DNA of 61,867 nucleotides from Lachnospiraceae bacterium (GTDB lineage Bacteria; Bacillota; Clostridia; Lachnospirales; Lachnospiraceae), in the NCBI GenBank assembly GCA_017622845.1, contig JAGAQJ010000048.1:1-61867 (forward strand). Reading direction: 5' to 3'. A model generated the notes under the pieces. That model made no database searches and was not told where the DNA came from. It saw only the letters and a list, made by a program, of their open reading frames with translations. Position numbers and translations under genes: made by a program. Shown here piece by piece: positions 17,465 through 25,424 of the stretch. The first letter of the stretch is position 1; each line of letters begins with the position of its first letter.

Positions 17465-18523
17465 CTAAACTGCTGCCAGATATTTCTCAAGAAAGCAAAT
17501 AACCTTCTCCATCTCCTCATCAGTGCCGATGGAAATACGCATATAATTGGAAATGCGCGGCTTATTCCAGTGCCTTACATAGATTTCCTCCGCCCTGAGC
17601 GCATCAAATATTTCCTGCGCCGGTACGGTCTTGTGCGCTGCGAAGATGAAGTTTGTCTTGGAATCCGGAAATACAAAGCCGAGTCTTGAAAGTTCATTCT
17701 TTGTGCGCTCTCTTGTCGCTACTACCTTTGCAACGGTGTCCTGAAAATACTCCTCGTCCTCCACTGAGGCTGTACCTGCTGCTATCGCTGCGGCATTCAT
17801 TGTATAGGAATTAAACGAAAACTTGACATTATTCAGGTAGCCGATAAGCTTCTCGCTGCCCATCGCGTAGCCGATGCGCATGCCCGCCATGGAACGGGAC
17901 TTTGAAAAAGTCTGCGTCACAAGCAGGTTCTCATATTTATCAATCAGGGGAACACAGCTTTCTCCGCCAAAGTCTACATACGCCTCGTCAATAATCACGA
18001 CAGAATCCGGATTTGCCTTGATAATCTCCTCAAGCATGGACACCTCCGCCAGAACTCCGGTCGGCGCATTGGGATTTGCTATAACGATACCGCCGTTTTC
18101 CTTGAAGTAGTCTTCCTTCCTGATGCGGAAATATTCATCCAACGGCTGGCATTCATACGGTATCCGGTGCAGCTCTGCCCATACATCGTAAAAGGAATAC
18201 GTAATATCAGGAAATAAAATGGGCTTTTTGGAATTGAAAAACGTCATAAATGCCATCGCAAGCACATCATCAGAGCCTACGCCTACAAACACCTGTCTGT
18301 CAGAAAGTCCGTGGCGCTTTGCAAGCGCATTGACAAGCAACGACACATCCGGGTCGGGATATTTGCGCAGTATATCATAATCAAAGCCATGAAGCACTGT
18401 CTCAACGCCCGGCGCCGGCGGATACGGACATTCGTTTGTGTTAAGCTTTATCACATTTTGTTTCCTGGGCTGCTCACCTGCCACATACGGCTCTACCCTT
18501 CGGACATTATTCTCCCAATTCAT
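17465..18523 (-). CDS. hisC: Histidinol-phosphate aminotransferase
   Basis: A 352-residue PLP enzyme of fold type I. Motifs: NTNECPYPP near residue 28, NPNAPTG near 149, DEAYVDFGG near 175 and the PLP lysine in TFSKSRSMAGMRIGYA near 207. Acts in histidine synthesis; related aromatic-amino-acid aminotransferases cannot be wholly excluded. It is not in a his operon here. Confidence 0.9.
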   Translation of the reverse strand: MNWENNVRRVEPYVAGEQPRKQNVIKLNTNECPYPPAPGVETVLHGFDYDILRKYPDPDVSLLVNALAKRHGLSDRQVFVGVGSDDVLAMAFMTFFNSKKPILFPDITYSFYDVWAELHRIPYECQPLDEYFRIRKEDYFKENGGIVIANPNAPTGVLAEVSMLEEIIKANPDSVVIIDEAYVDFGGESCVPLIDKYENLLVTQTFSKSRSMAGMRIGYAMGSEKLIGYLNNVKFSFNSYTMNAAAIAAGTASVEDEEYFQDTVAKVVATRERTKNELSRLGFVFPDSKTNFIFAAHKTVPAQEIFDALRAEEIYVRHWNKPRISNYMRISIGTDEEMEKVICFLEKYLAAV

Positions 18524-18682
18524 AACTTTCTCCTCATTCTTCCTTATGGCAGCAGTCCAAACTGCTGCACTTTATGTACTGTATCACTCATTTTCAGCGG
18601 AATCAAGCAATCCACTGCACTTCAATCATCAAATCGGTAACAGTAACATCATAGCAAACTTTCTAACTTTATGCAATGTATG

Positions 18683-18711
18683 TTGACTCCAAAAGAATTT
18701 CATTCTACTAT
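18683..18711 (+). promoter_or_regulatory. Promoter of the large membrane protein gene
   Basis: TTGACT (18683-18688) and TACTAT (18706-18711) are 17 bases apart, 60 bases before the start codon at 18772. Confidence 0.6.
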
Positions 18712-18771
18712 AAAATTATAGTATATTTTTCCAATAAATATGAAATGCTTATACAAGAGTGGAGGTTGAAT

Positions 18772-20532
18772 ATGTATCAGCTCAAGATTTTTGTTAAAAG
18801 TTTTTTGTCGCTTTTTGCAATCATGCGTCTGACCGGCATGTCCACAAGAAGTCCTGCTTCAATTATCATGTTTCTGGTTTTTTTGTATATTTTTGCAAAG
18901 CTGCACAGCGACAGCGTAGAAAGCCGTATCGCACCGTCAGATTTCACGCTTTCTTCTATATTAAGTATTCTTTTTAGTGTGTTTACACTCTCTGCAAGGT
19001 ATGAGGTGATTCTCGGCGATATGACAAGCCGGCTGTTTTGTGCCGGCATCCTCATTATCACGGCGGCCGGACTTCTGCTGATCTACTTCTACCTGACAAT
19101 ATGGCTTCTGCAGGCAGCCTCCGGGCTAAAGCTTATCGGTACCGGCTACTCCTACGCATGGATTCCGTATCTGACAGCAGCTGTGTGCATTTTGTGCTGG
19201 CTTCCTTACTTTTTATATGAATATCCCGGCGTTATGACTCCGGACAGCATCAATCAGTATGCACAGGTTGTAGGAGCTTATGAGTTCAGCAATCACCATT
19301 CGATTGTCCACACCGGCATTATCGGTCTGTTTGTCAGCATCGGCTCTGCACTTACGGGAGATGTCCATACCGGACTTGCATTATATACCTTTGCCCAGAT
19401 GCTCTTTATGGCGTTTGTGGCAGGCTATGTGGTGCGGACTATGCAGAAGGCAGATGCCGCCACACCCGTACTTGTCATTACCACCTGCTTTTATGCCCTG
19501 ATGCCATACCACGGCGCCTATGCTGTTACCATCTGGAAGGATATTCCCTTTGCAGGCTGTATGACGCTTTTTGCCGCGGCGCTGATGCGGTTTTTGCTGC
19601 GCGGAAATGCCTCCGCCTCTGCGGATGCTATCCCCAAGCTGACTGTAATCGAGTATTTTACGCTGGTGCTCCCCTACATCCTATCCGGCGTACTGCTGTG
19701 CCTGCTTCGGACAAACGGCTGGTATGCATTTGTCGTGTGTGTTCCGTTTATTTTAATCGTTTACCGCAAATGCCCCAAGGTGATGCTCCCTGTGCATCTC
19801 ACCATATTAGTTCTGGTACTTTTTATCAAATTCCCTGTCATGAATATTTATGATATCCGGCAGGCTGATTTCGTGGAATCTCTGTCCGTTCCCGTACAAC
19901 AGATTGCACGTGTTGTTGCAAACGGTGAACAGCTCACGGAAAATCAGGCCGAATTTCTCGGACAGATTATGGATTTGGAACAGGTTCCTGCCTTATATCA
20001 GCCTGATGTATCGGATAACATCAAAAATCTGATACGCCAAAGCGGAAATGCCTATCTGGAATCCCATAAGGGAACCTTTATGAAGATGTGGTTCTTGATT
20101 GGGTTGCAGCACCCCAAGACTTATTTTGATGCTTATGCAGCACAGACCTGCGGCTACTGGTACCCTGATGTGAGCTGTGAAGCCGGACTTGCCGACGGCA
20201 TTTATCCGAATGAGTTTGGACTTTCCTGGCAGCCTGTCATCAAAGGAACTGCCATCACAAAAGCAAAGGAAATACTGTTCAAGCTTCCTGAGCAGATTCC
20301 CCTCTATGGACTGTTTTGGAGTATGGGCTTTATGCTGTGGCTGGTTCTTCTGCTTGCCGCTTTAAGCCTGCGCACGAAAAAAACTGCTAACGCACTGATT
20401 TGTCTGCCCTTTATCCTTTTGGCAGTTACCTTATGGTTTGCTGCTCCGGTTGCTGCTGAATTTCGCTATGCATACCCTCTGTTTTATGCGCTGCCCTTGC
20501 TGGTTCTGTCACCTTTTGTGCAGGGCAAATAG
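18772..20532 (+). CDS. Large polytopic membrane protein, DUF6020-like
   Basis: A 586-residue protein with about 12 hydrophobic segments. The ATG at 18772 has GGAGG six bases upstream; an in-frame ATG 32 codons earlier has none. The conserved block YEYPGVMTPDSINQY, then HHSIVHTGIIG and AVTIWKDIPFA matches a family I recall as DUF6020, possibly related to GT-C membrane glycosyltransferases (inference; the DxD-like TPDS after the second helix region fits that idea). The substrate is unknown. It is monocistronic. Confidence 0.65.
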   Translation: MYQLKIFVKSFLSLFAIMRLTGMSTRSPASIIMFLVFLYIFAKLHSDSVESRIAPSDFTLSSILSILFSVFTLSARYEVILGDMTSRLFCAGILIITAAGLLLIYFYLTIWLLQAASGLKLIGTGYSYAWIPYLTAAVCILCWLPYFLYEYPGVMTPDSINQYAQVVGAYEFSNHHSIVHTGIIGLFVSIGSALTGDVHTGLALYTFAQMLFMAFVAGYVVRTMQKADAATPVLVITTCFYALMPYHGAYAVTIWKDIPFAGCMTLFAAALMRFLLRGNASASADAIPKLTVIEYFTLVLPYILSGVLLCLLRTNGWYAFVVCVPFILIVYRKCPKVMLPVHLTILVLVLFIKFPVMNIYDIRQADFVESLSVPVQQIARVVANGEQLTENQAEFLGQIMDLEQVPALYQPDVSDNIKNLIRQSGNAYLESHKGTFMKMWFLIGLQHPKTYFDAYAAQTCGYWYPDVSCEAGLADGIYPNEFGLSWQPVIKGTAITKAKEILFKLPEQIPLYGLFWSMGFMLWLVLLLAALSLRTKKTANALICLPFILLAVTLWFAAPVAAEFRYAYPLFYALPLLVLSPFVQGK

Positions 20533-20552
20533 AGAGCGCATCCATCGTATCA

Positions 20553-20590
20553 GGCATCAAACCGCCACGAAGTGGTTTTGCCATAACAAT
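20553..20590. repeat. Fragment of the dispersed palindromic element
   Basis: GCATCAAACCG then CCACGAAGTGG (20565-20575) and GTTTTGC repeat the inner hairpin of the elements at 207-342 and 12399-12532. The outer arms are degenerate. Confidence 0.5.
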
Positions 20591-20624
20591 CAAGGCACTG
20601 AGTCATTACAACACGGCAAAAACG

Positions 20625-21704
20625 CTAGTAAATGACCTGCACATTTTCTATTTTGTTATCTATTACGTCGAAGGCTATGATATTTTGGTTGGTTCTGTGA
20701 TGTGCCATATAATATCTGCCTTCGATTTCTGTGATATAATAGGGCGTTCCGCCTGATATTCCAAACTGACCATAGATATCTTCATATATTCCGTTTGACA
20801 GCTTCTCAAGCCGGTCTGTCCTGATAATCGTAGCATAGTCCTGATTTTCCTGATTATCTGTCGATATCGTGATATAATAAAAATCATCAATTTTTGTCAG
20901 CTGCACCATTCCGGCTATTTTATCTGATATGGGATACTCTGCTGTGATATCAAATCCGTCGCCGCTGTCATTTACTACCGCCTTAATAATCTTTTGATTA
21001 TTATGCCCTGACACAAAGTAAATCCCATCCTCCATAATAGTGAAAGACCTTACATATACGCCATATAATTCATCAATTTTCAAGACTTTTTCTATATAAA
21101 GAGGATATATTCCGTTTTCTCCTGCCTGTGCTGCACGCTTAATAAAAAACATTTCCCCTGTAATAGAGCTCCACACCATAAATACCTGATTTTCAGCGTC
21201 ATACTGTACATAGTGCGGCTTCATGCCGATTCCATCAAGCGTCTGCGTGTGCACATATCCGGCTTCTGTTTTCTGAAATACCATGAGACGGTTGTTTTCC
21301 GTATCATCTATCAAAAGCATGGTTCCGTCGGAAGCAATCGTGTGTGCGTAATGAACTTCGTCGGTCAATACGTTCCACTGGTTTAACGGGTCGCTCAGGT
21401 TATCATGATAAATAATCTGATTGTGGTAGCAGTCCGAGATAAAATATGTATCACCTATCTTTGTCACATAAGTCGCTACATTCAAAGTGTCATATGCATT
21501 TTTCTGTCCGGCAGTCTCCAAATCAGATACCATTCCTTGATATGATATGCTTATTTCCGTGCTGCTCTCACCCATGTTTTCCTCTTGAGCAGTCATCGCC
21601 GTAATTGCTTCTGATTTTGTATCCTGCATGTTTCCGCAGGCTGACAGCATTGCTGATAAAATTACAATGCTGCCTATTGTTAAACGTTGTTTCTTTTGAT
21701 TCAT
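20625..21704 (-). CDS. Lipoprotein with predicted beta-propeller
   Basis: About 359 residues with a lipoprotein signal (lipobox LSAC near residue 23) and repeated blade-like strands such as KIGDTYFISDCYHNQIIYHD, NRLMVFQKTEAGYVHTQTLD and GIYFVSGHNNQKIIKA. These suggest an NHL/six-bladed propeller on the cell surface (inference). The start at 21704 is chosen because the signal peptide begins there; no clear ribosome binding site is visible. Its target is unknown. Confidence 0.6.
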   Translation of the reverse strand: MNQKKQRLTIGSIVILSAMLSACGNMQDTKSEAITAMTAQEENMGESSTEISISYQGMVSDLETAGQKNAYDTLNVATYVTKIGDTYFISDCYHNQIIYHDNLSDPLNQWNVLTDEVHYAHTIASDGTMLLIDDTENNRLMVFQKTEAGYVHTQTLDGIGMKPHYVQYDAENQVFMVWSSITGEMFFIKRAAQAGENGIYPLYIEKVLKIDELYGVYVRSFTIMEDGIYFVSGHNNQKIIKAVVNDSGDGFDITAEYPISDKIAGMVQLTKIDDFYYITISTDNQENQDYATIIRTDRLEKLSNGIYEDIYGQFGISGGTPYYITEIEGRYYMAHHRTNQNIIAFDVIDNKIENVQVIY

Positions 21705-21719
21705 TGCTGCACCGCGCAT

Positions 21720-21953
21720 ACCCAGACGATGTTTCTTATGTCTGCGCTGCTTCCCTTCTTGAAATTTTCACCCTTTCCGCCTTAATGCTGTATGTTGGAT
21801 GTCTTGACTGCTTCCGCTCGCTAACGCTCATTCATTTATAAGCTTCATTCCTGAACGCCTTTCGCCGCTCGTCAATTGTACAGGCATGCTGACTGGCTCA
21901 GCTTACTTGCAAAAGCAGGAAGTATGAACGATACAATATATATTGGTTGCCAT
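21720..21953. other. Intergenic region, nothing recognised
   Basis: No gene is seen. An inverted pair ACTGGCTCAG (21893-21902) and CTGAGCCAGT (21969-21978) spans the end of the YwqG-like gene; it has no T-run. Confidence 0.4.
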
Positions 21954-22877
21954 TCAACTACAAGCCCACTGAGCCAGTACTTGGGAAAAATCCCGATTTT
22001 TCAAATCTTCTTTGCGAATTAAAAAATTCAGTGTTCCACCGTTTAGGTTGAAGTCCATCCCACCAACGTCTCCTGCGGGGAATGTAAAAGTATCATCATC
22101 TAATTGGAATAGCAGGGTATCCCATTCCTCCAAAGGTTTGCCGCATTCCTCGCTATATAACCGGGGATCGTCTTGCGTATAACGCGGATATCCGCCGATT
22201 TTGCATCCACCAATTTCAATCTGTTTTCGGATTTTGTTCAAAAGCTCCCGTTCATCAGATGTATCATCACGCAACCCATAAGGCATATACTCTTTCGGAT
22301 TTGCACCAGGCAGACAATATGTCAGAGCAGAGGCAAAAAAAGAATCAAATCGGAAATCATTGTGATTGATTTTCTCTTGTCCAATAGGAAGAAACATCAT
22401 TTTGAGAGGTTTGTCAGGCGTGCGCCATGACTTTGCGCCATCCTCCCATGAGCAGGGCATTTTCTCCCTGCATTCTTCCTCTGTGACGTTTTCATCTACA
22501 GATGGGTAATAAAGTAATCGCCACTGGCGTTGAATTGTACTATCTTCTTCACTGTAAAGACCGAACCCACCGTCATAATTAAACTCGGACAGGAAGATTT
22601 GCAAAATACCTTCATCGGGAAATTCATCCATTCGCGGCATTTGTGAAAAATTGATTTGAGCACATAGCCATAGCATTTGACCATCAGCTCCCATTGGGTA
22701 TTTTTGATTGTGTGGTAAGTAAGGGATTCCACCCAAATGGCTGTCCAAAATATTAAAAGGCTCTCTGTTAAATTGTAAATGGCATACAGGCTGTTGATTC
22801 TTCGCTTGAATATCCTCTACAATCCTTTGGCAACAACGAATTTTTTCCATGTTTGTCTGCTCATTTTCAAAACTCAT
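21954..22877 (-). CDS. YwqG-like protein (DUF1963)
   Basis: A 307-residue soluble protein. Conserved family pattern: HLGGIPYLPHNQKYP, LWLCAQINFSQMP, DEGILQIFLS, and near the C-terminus KIGGYPRYTQDDPR followed by LLFQLDDD. The function of this family is unknown; members are often found in polymorphic-toxin immunity contexts. The ATG at 22877 has GGAGG eight bases upstream. Confidence 0.85.
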   Translation of the reverse strand: MSFENEQTNMEKIRCCQRIVEDIQAKNQQPVCHLQFNREPFNILDSHLGGIPYLPHNQKYPMGADGQMLWLCAQINFSQMPRMDEFPDEGILQIFLSEFNYDGGFGLYSEEDSTIQRQWRLLYYPSVDENVTEEECREKMPCSWEDGAKSWRTPDKPLKMMFLPIGQEKINHNDFRFDSFFASALTYCLPGANPKEYMPYGLRDDTSDERELLNKIRKQIEIGGCKIGGYPRYTQDDPRLYSEECGKPLEEWDTLLFQLDDDTFTFPAGDVGGMDFNLNGGTLNFLIRKEDLKNRDFSQVLAQWACS

Positions 22878-22925
22878 TATTCTTTCCTCCATAATCTCAT
22901 TCTGCTTTTAAAGAAATACATAATG

Positions 22926-23129
22926 CTACTTTTCAGCCTGTCCAATCATCTTCTTCATCAACTGTAGGAATTGGCAGGCGGCTTCCTCGTCCAGCGGCAT
23001 GACTTTTCCAATCTGTTACATAACTAACGCTGTCACATCGTCCATTATGTGAAGTTCCTGCTTCTGCTCCGTAGCAGCGTTCTGAATGTTTCGGAACATG
23101 GCGGCGGAAGGGATTGAGGATTTCCACAT
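22926..23129 (-). pseudogene. Degenerate gene remnant
   Basis: One minus-strand frame reads MWKSSIPSAAMFRNIQ and continues to a TAA at 23016-23018, then QIGKVMPLDEEAACQFLQLM and an end at TAG (22926-22928). The composition after the stop looks like a real protein C-terminus (amphipathic, KMIGQAEK). I do not recognise the family. The stretch 23130-23440 contains no gene I can support. Confidence 0.4.
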
Positions 23130-23452
23130 CTACCACTTCGTTGCAAGGGTCTGTTATCCTCTATCCGCTTGTTCTGGGCAAAGTTGTAGATACGAACCTG
23201 CTCCGTATGCTTCCATTATACAGGATATGTGCAGAAATGCAATTTCAAAAGGATAGACTTGGGGGAAAACACGGGGCGGTCTGCAGCAGTGGATTCGTTC
23301 CAAAATCCGACTGGGCAAAATCACATACTTTAAGGTATTTTCGACATAAACTTCCCTTTCTTATTGGTAATTTTGACATTATTTGTGAACGAATTGTGAA
23401 CGATTGGTAAATATAAAGTAAATATAAAATGAATAAATTTTTCAATTTTCTA

Positions 23453-23480
23453 TTGACCTTCTGAAAAATTTATGTATAAT
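23453..23480 (+). promoter_or_regulatory. Promoter of the acidic repeat lipoprotein
   Basis: TTGACC (23453-23458) and TATAAT (23475-23480) are 16 bases apart in an AT-rich region, about 110 bases before the start codon. Confidence 0.65.
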
Positions 23481-23590
23481 AAAGAACTTGTAAGGAACAA
23501 CAGGAATAACAAAACAAAAATAATTTATTCCTGAAATATGTTTTGGCACTACATAGTGCAGCGCAATCGCGCAAATGGAGGAGAAAAATT

Positions 23591-23944
23591 ATGAAGAAGA
23601 GAATTTTAGCAACAATTATGACACTTACATTAGGCGCAGCAATGCTTACAGCTTGCGGTTCATCAGCAGATGAGACTACAGTTGAGACAGCAGTAGTTGA
23701 GGAGACTGACGTAGTTGCTACAGAGACAGCTGCAGTTGAGACTGAGGCTGCTGACGCTACTGAGACTGAGACAGCTGTTGAGACAACTGAGGCTGTTGAA
23801 ACTGAGACAGTTGCTGAGACAACTGAGGTTGCTGAGACTGAGACAGCTGTTGAGACAACTGAGGCTGTTGAAACTGAGACAGCTACAGAGACAACTGAAG
23901 ATGTTGAAACTGAGACAGCTGCTACCGAGGCTGCAGCTAACTAA
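23591..23944 (+). CDS. Small lipoprotein with acidic Glu/Thr tandem repeats
   Basis: A 117-residue protein. Lipoprotein signal with lipobox LTAC near residue 22, then a tail composed almost only of Ala, Glu, Thr and Val. Four 12-residue units of the type TAVETTEAVETE lie at about residues 60-110 and are also repeated in the DNA (36-bp period). There is no basic residue after the signal peptide. GGAGGAG precedes the ATG at 23591. It has its own promoter and a strong terminator. A spacer or surface-charge role is possible; the function is unknown. Confidence 0.7.
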   Translation: MKKRILATIMTLTLGAAMLTACGSSADETTVETAVVEETDVVATETAAVETEAADATETETAVETTEAVETETVAETTEVAETETAVETTEAVETETATETTEDVETETAATEAAAN

Positions 23945-24039
23945 TCAATATGCAGTAATAAAGCAGGCTTTGTTCTGCTTGCGGTATCCGGTTTATGGAG
24001 GAATGTTGTTGTTTTCTTTATAAGCCTGCATGCATGAAA

Positions 24040-24071
24040 ATCCCACCAATTTTGTTTGGTGGGATTTTTTT
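24040..24071 (+). terminator. Terminator after the repeat lipoprotein
   Basis: ATCCCACCAA and TTGGTGGGAT form a 10-bp stem with a short loop, followed by seven T. Confidence 0.85.
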
Positions 24072-24136
24072 ACAGATAATTATTTCATTATTGGTATTGT
24101 CATTTCTATAGAAAGATGGCTTGCAGGACTTCTTAA

Positions 24137-24994
24137 TCATGAATTCGGTATCTGTCTCCCCTCATGATTCATTTGGTAATTATCCCTGATAATCAGCTCA
24201 GAAAGAGGAACGAAGGTATATCCTTTGTCTTTGAGGGTGGTTATCATCGTGTCAAGAGCTTGAGCTGTATACTTCGCTCCATTATGGCATAAGATTATGG
24301 AACCATTTCCAAGATGCTTGTGCTCTGTGACGGTTTTGATGATAGAGTCCACGCCATAATCTTTCCAGTCTAAGGAGTCCACATCCCACTGAATCGCATA
24401 ATATCCGCATTTTTTCGCCACTTTTATAACTGCAGAATCATAGTCTCCGTAGGGCGGTCTGAACAGGAACATATCATAGCCTGTAAGTTCTTTTACTTTA
24501 TTGTGGACGGTCATAAGCTCGCTTTCCTTTTCGGAATCGGAAAGCTGACTCATATTTTTGTGGTTCTGGCTGTGGTTTCCAAGGTCATGACCTTCTGCAA
24601 GTATCATTTTCACATCATCGGGATAGGATTCCACCCATCCGCCTGTCATGAAAAAGGTCACCTTAACATCATGCTTTTTCAGTATTTCCATAATTTGTTT
24701 GGTGTCCTCATTTCCCCAAGCCGCATCGAATGTCAGCGCAATTTTAGGTTCCTCTGTCTGCACGCAGTATATCGGAAGTTCTTTGCCTCCTGCTGCCGCA
24801 CTTGTAGGAAGCAGGCTTCCTTCACTGCGGTATCGGACTCCTAACAGACCAGCAAGTACCAGAACTGCTGCTCCCAATGTTACCGCTTTTCCTGAAATAT
24901 TTTTTTCATGCAGATATGCATTCATATCCCTCATATGCTGTGTCAATGCAGCTTTTGCCTTCTTCCTGCTGTCTCTATTTTTTCTGCCCCACAT
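24137..24994 (-). CDS. Polysaccharide deacetylase (NodB fold)
   Basis: A 285-residue protein with an N-terminal membrane anchor (about residues 36-50) and a NodB domain (about 85-275). Motif 1 reads TFDAAWGNEDT (the AAWG variant typical of PdaA/PdaB-like sporulation enzymes, with the catalytic Asp). Motif 2 HDLGNHSQNHKNM supplies the metal histidines, and motif 3 is RPPYGDYD. The C-terminal LCHNGAKYTAQAL is also conserved. It probably removes N-acetyl groups from peptidoglycan or sits in spore formation (inference). Its own ribosome binding site (GGGG) is weak. Confidence 0.9.
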   Translation of the reverse strand: MWGRKNRDSRKKAKAALTQHMRDMNAYLHEKNISGKAVTLGAAVLVLAGLLGVRYRSEGSLLPTSAAAGGKELPIYCVQTEEPKIALTFDAAWGNEDTKQIMEILKKHDVKVTFFMTGGWVESYPDDVKMILAEGHDLGNHSQNHKNMSQLSDSEKESELMTVHNKVKELTGYDMFLFRPPYGDYDSAVIKVAKKCGYYAIQWDVDSLDWKDYGVDSIIKTVTEHKHLGNGSIILCHNGAKYTAQALDTMITTLKDKGYTFVPLSELIIRDNYQMNHEGRQIPNS

Positions 24995-25084
24995 GAATTT
25001 ACCCCGGACTCTTTTTAATTAAATATATTTAAAAATTCGTAATTATATGACATTCCCAGTGTATTGACACACTCATTTCTAAAT

Positions 25085-25385
25085 GAACAGCGCTGGATAT
25101 TTTGTTACTCTGCAAGGCGGATTGTATCATAGCTGCTGCTATGCTTTTTCGAAATGCCCCCTGTGAGACCTCCCCACATAAGGTATGGGCTCTTTCTCCT
25201 CATATATCTGCCGAATCTACTGCGCTTCTACAAATGTGATAGCCATTAGACTTTGCTTTGTTTTGCAAGCTTATTTCTCGAAGAACAGCCTTATGTGATA
25301 CACCCTTGCGGTTCGGCTATATGTTTCCCGTTATCCGGGCACGTTTGGGACTTTCACCCTTAAGGGCCCGCCCATGGCGGCATAC
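25085..25385 (-). ncRNA. Group II intron remnant, 5' (domain I) part
   Basis: The minus strand begins GTATGCCGCC at 25385 and continues with GGGTGAAAGTCCC, a CGGGAAACATATAGCCGAAC block, AAGGCTGTTCTTCGAG, ATTTGTAGAAGC and GGGGAGGTCTCAC. These are strings typical of domain I of bacterial group II introns. No reverse transcriptase/maturase frame or domain V is present before the deacetylase gene, so only the 5' part remains. It starts directly behind the T-run of the galactanase terminator, the insertion preference known for class C introns. The left limit is approximate. Confidence 0.65.
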
Positions 25386-25413
25386 AAAAACAGGAGCAGC
25401 CAAGCTGCCCCTG
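25386..25413 (-). terminator. Terminator of the galactanase gene
   Basis: On the minus strand CAGGGGCAGC, a TTG loop and GCTGCTCCTG are followed by TTTTT, 12 bases after the galactanase stop codon. Confidence 0.85.
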
Positions 25414-25424
25414 CCAAAAAAGGA

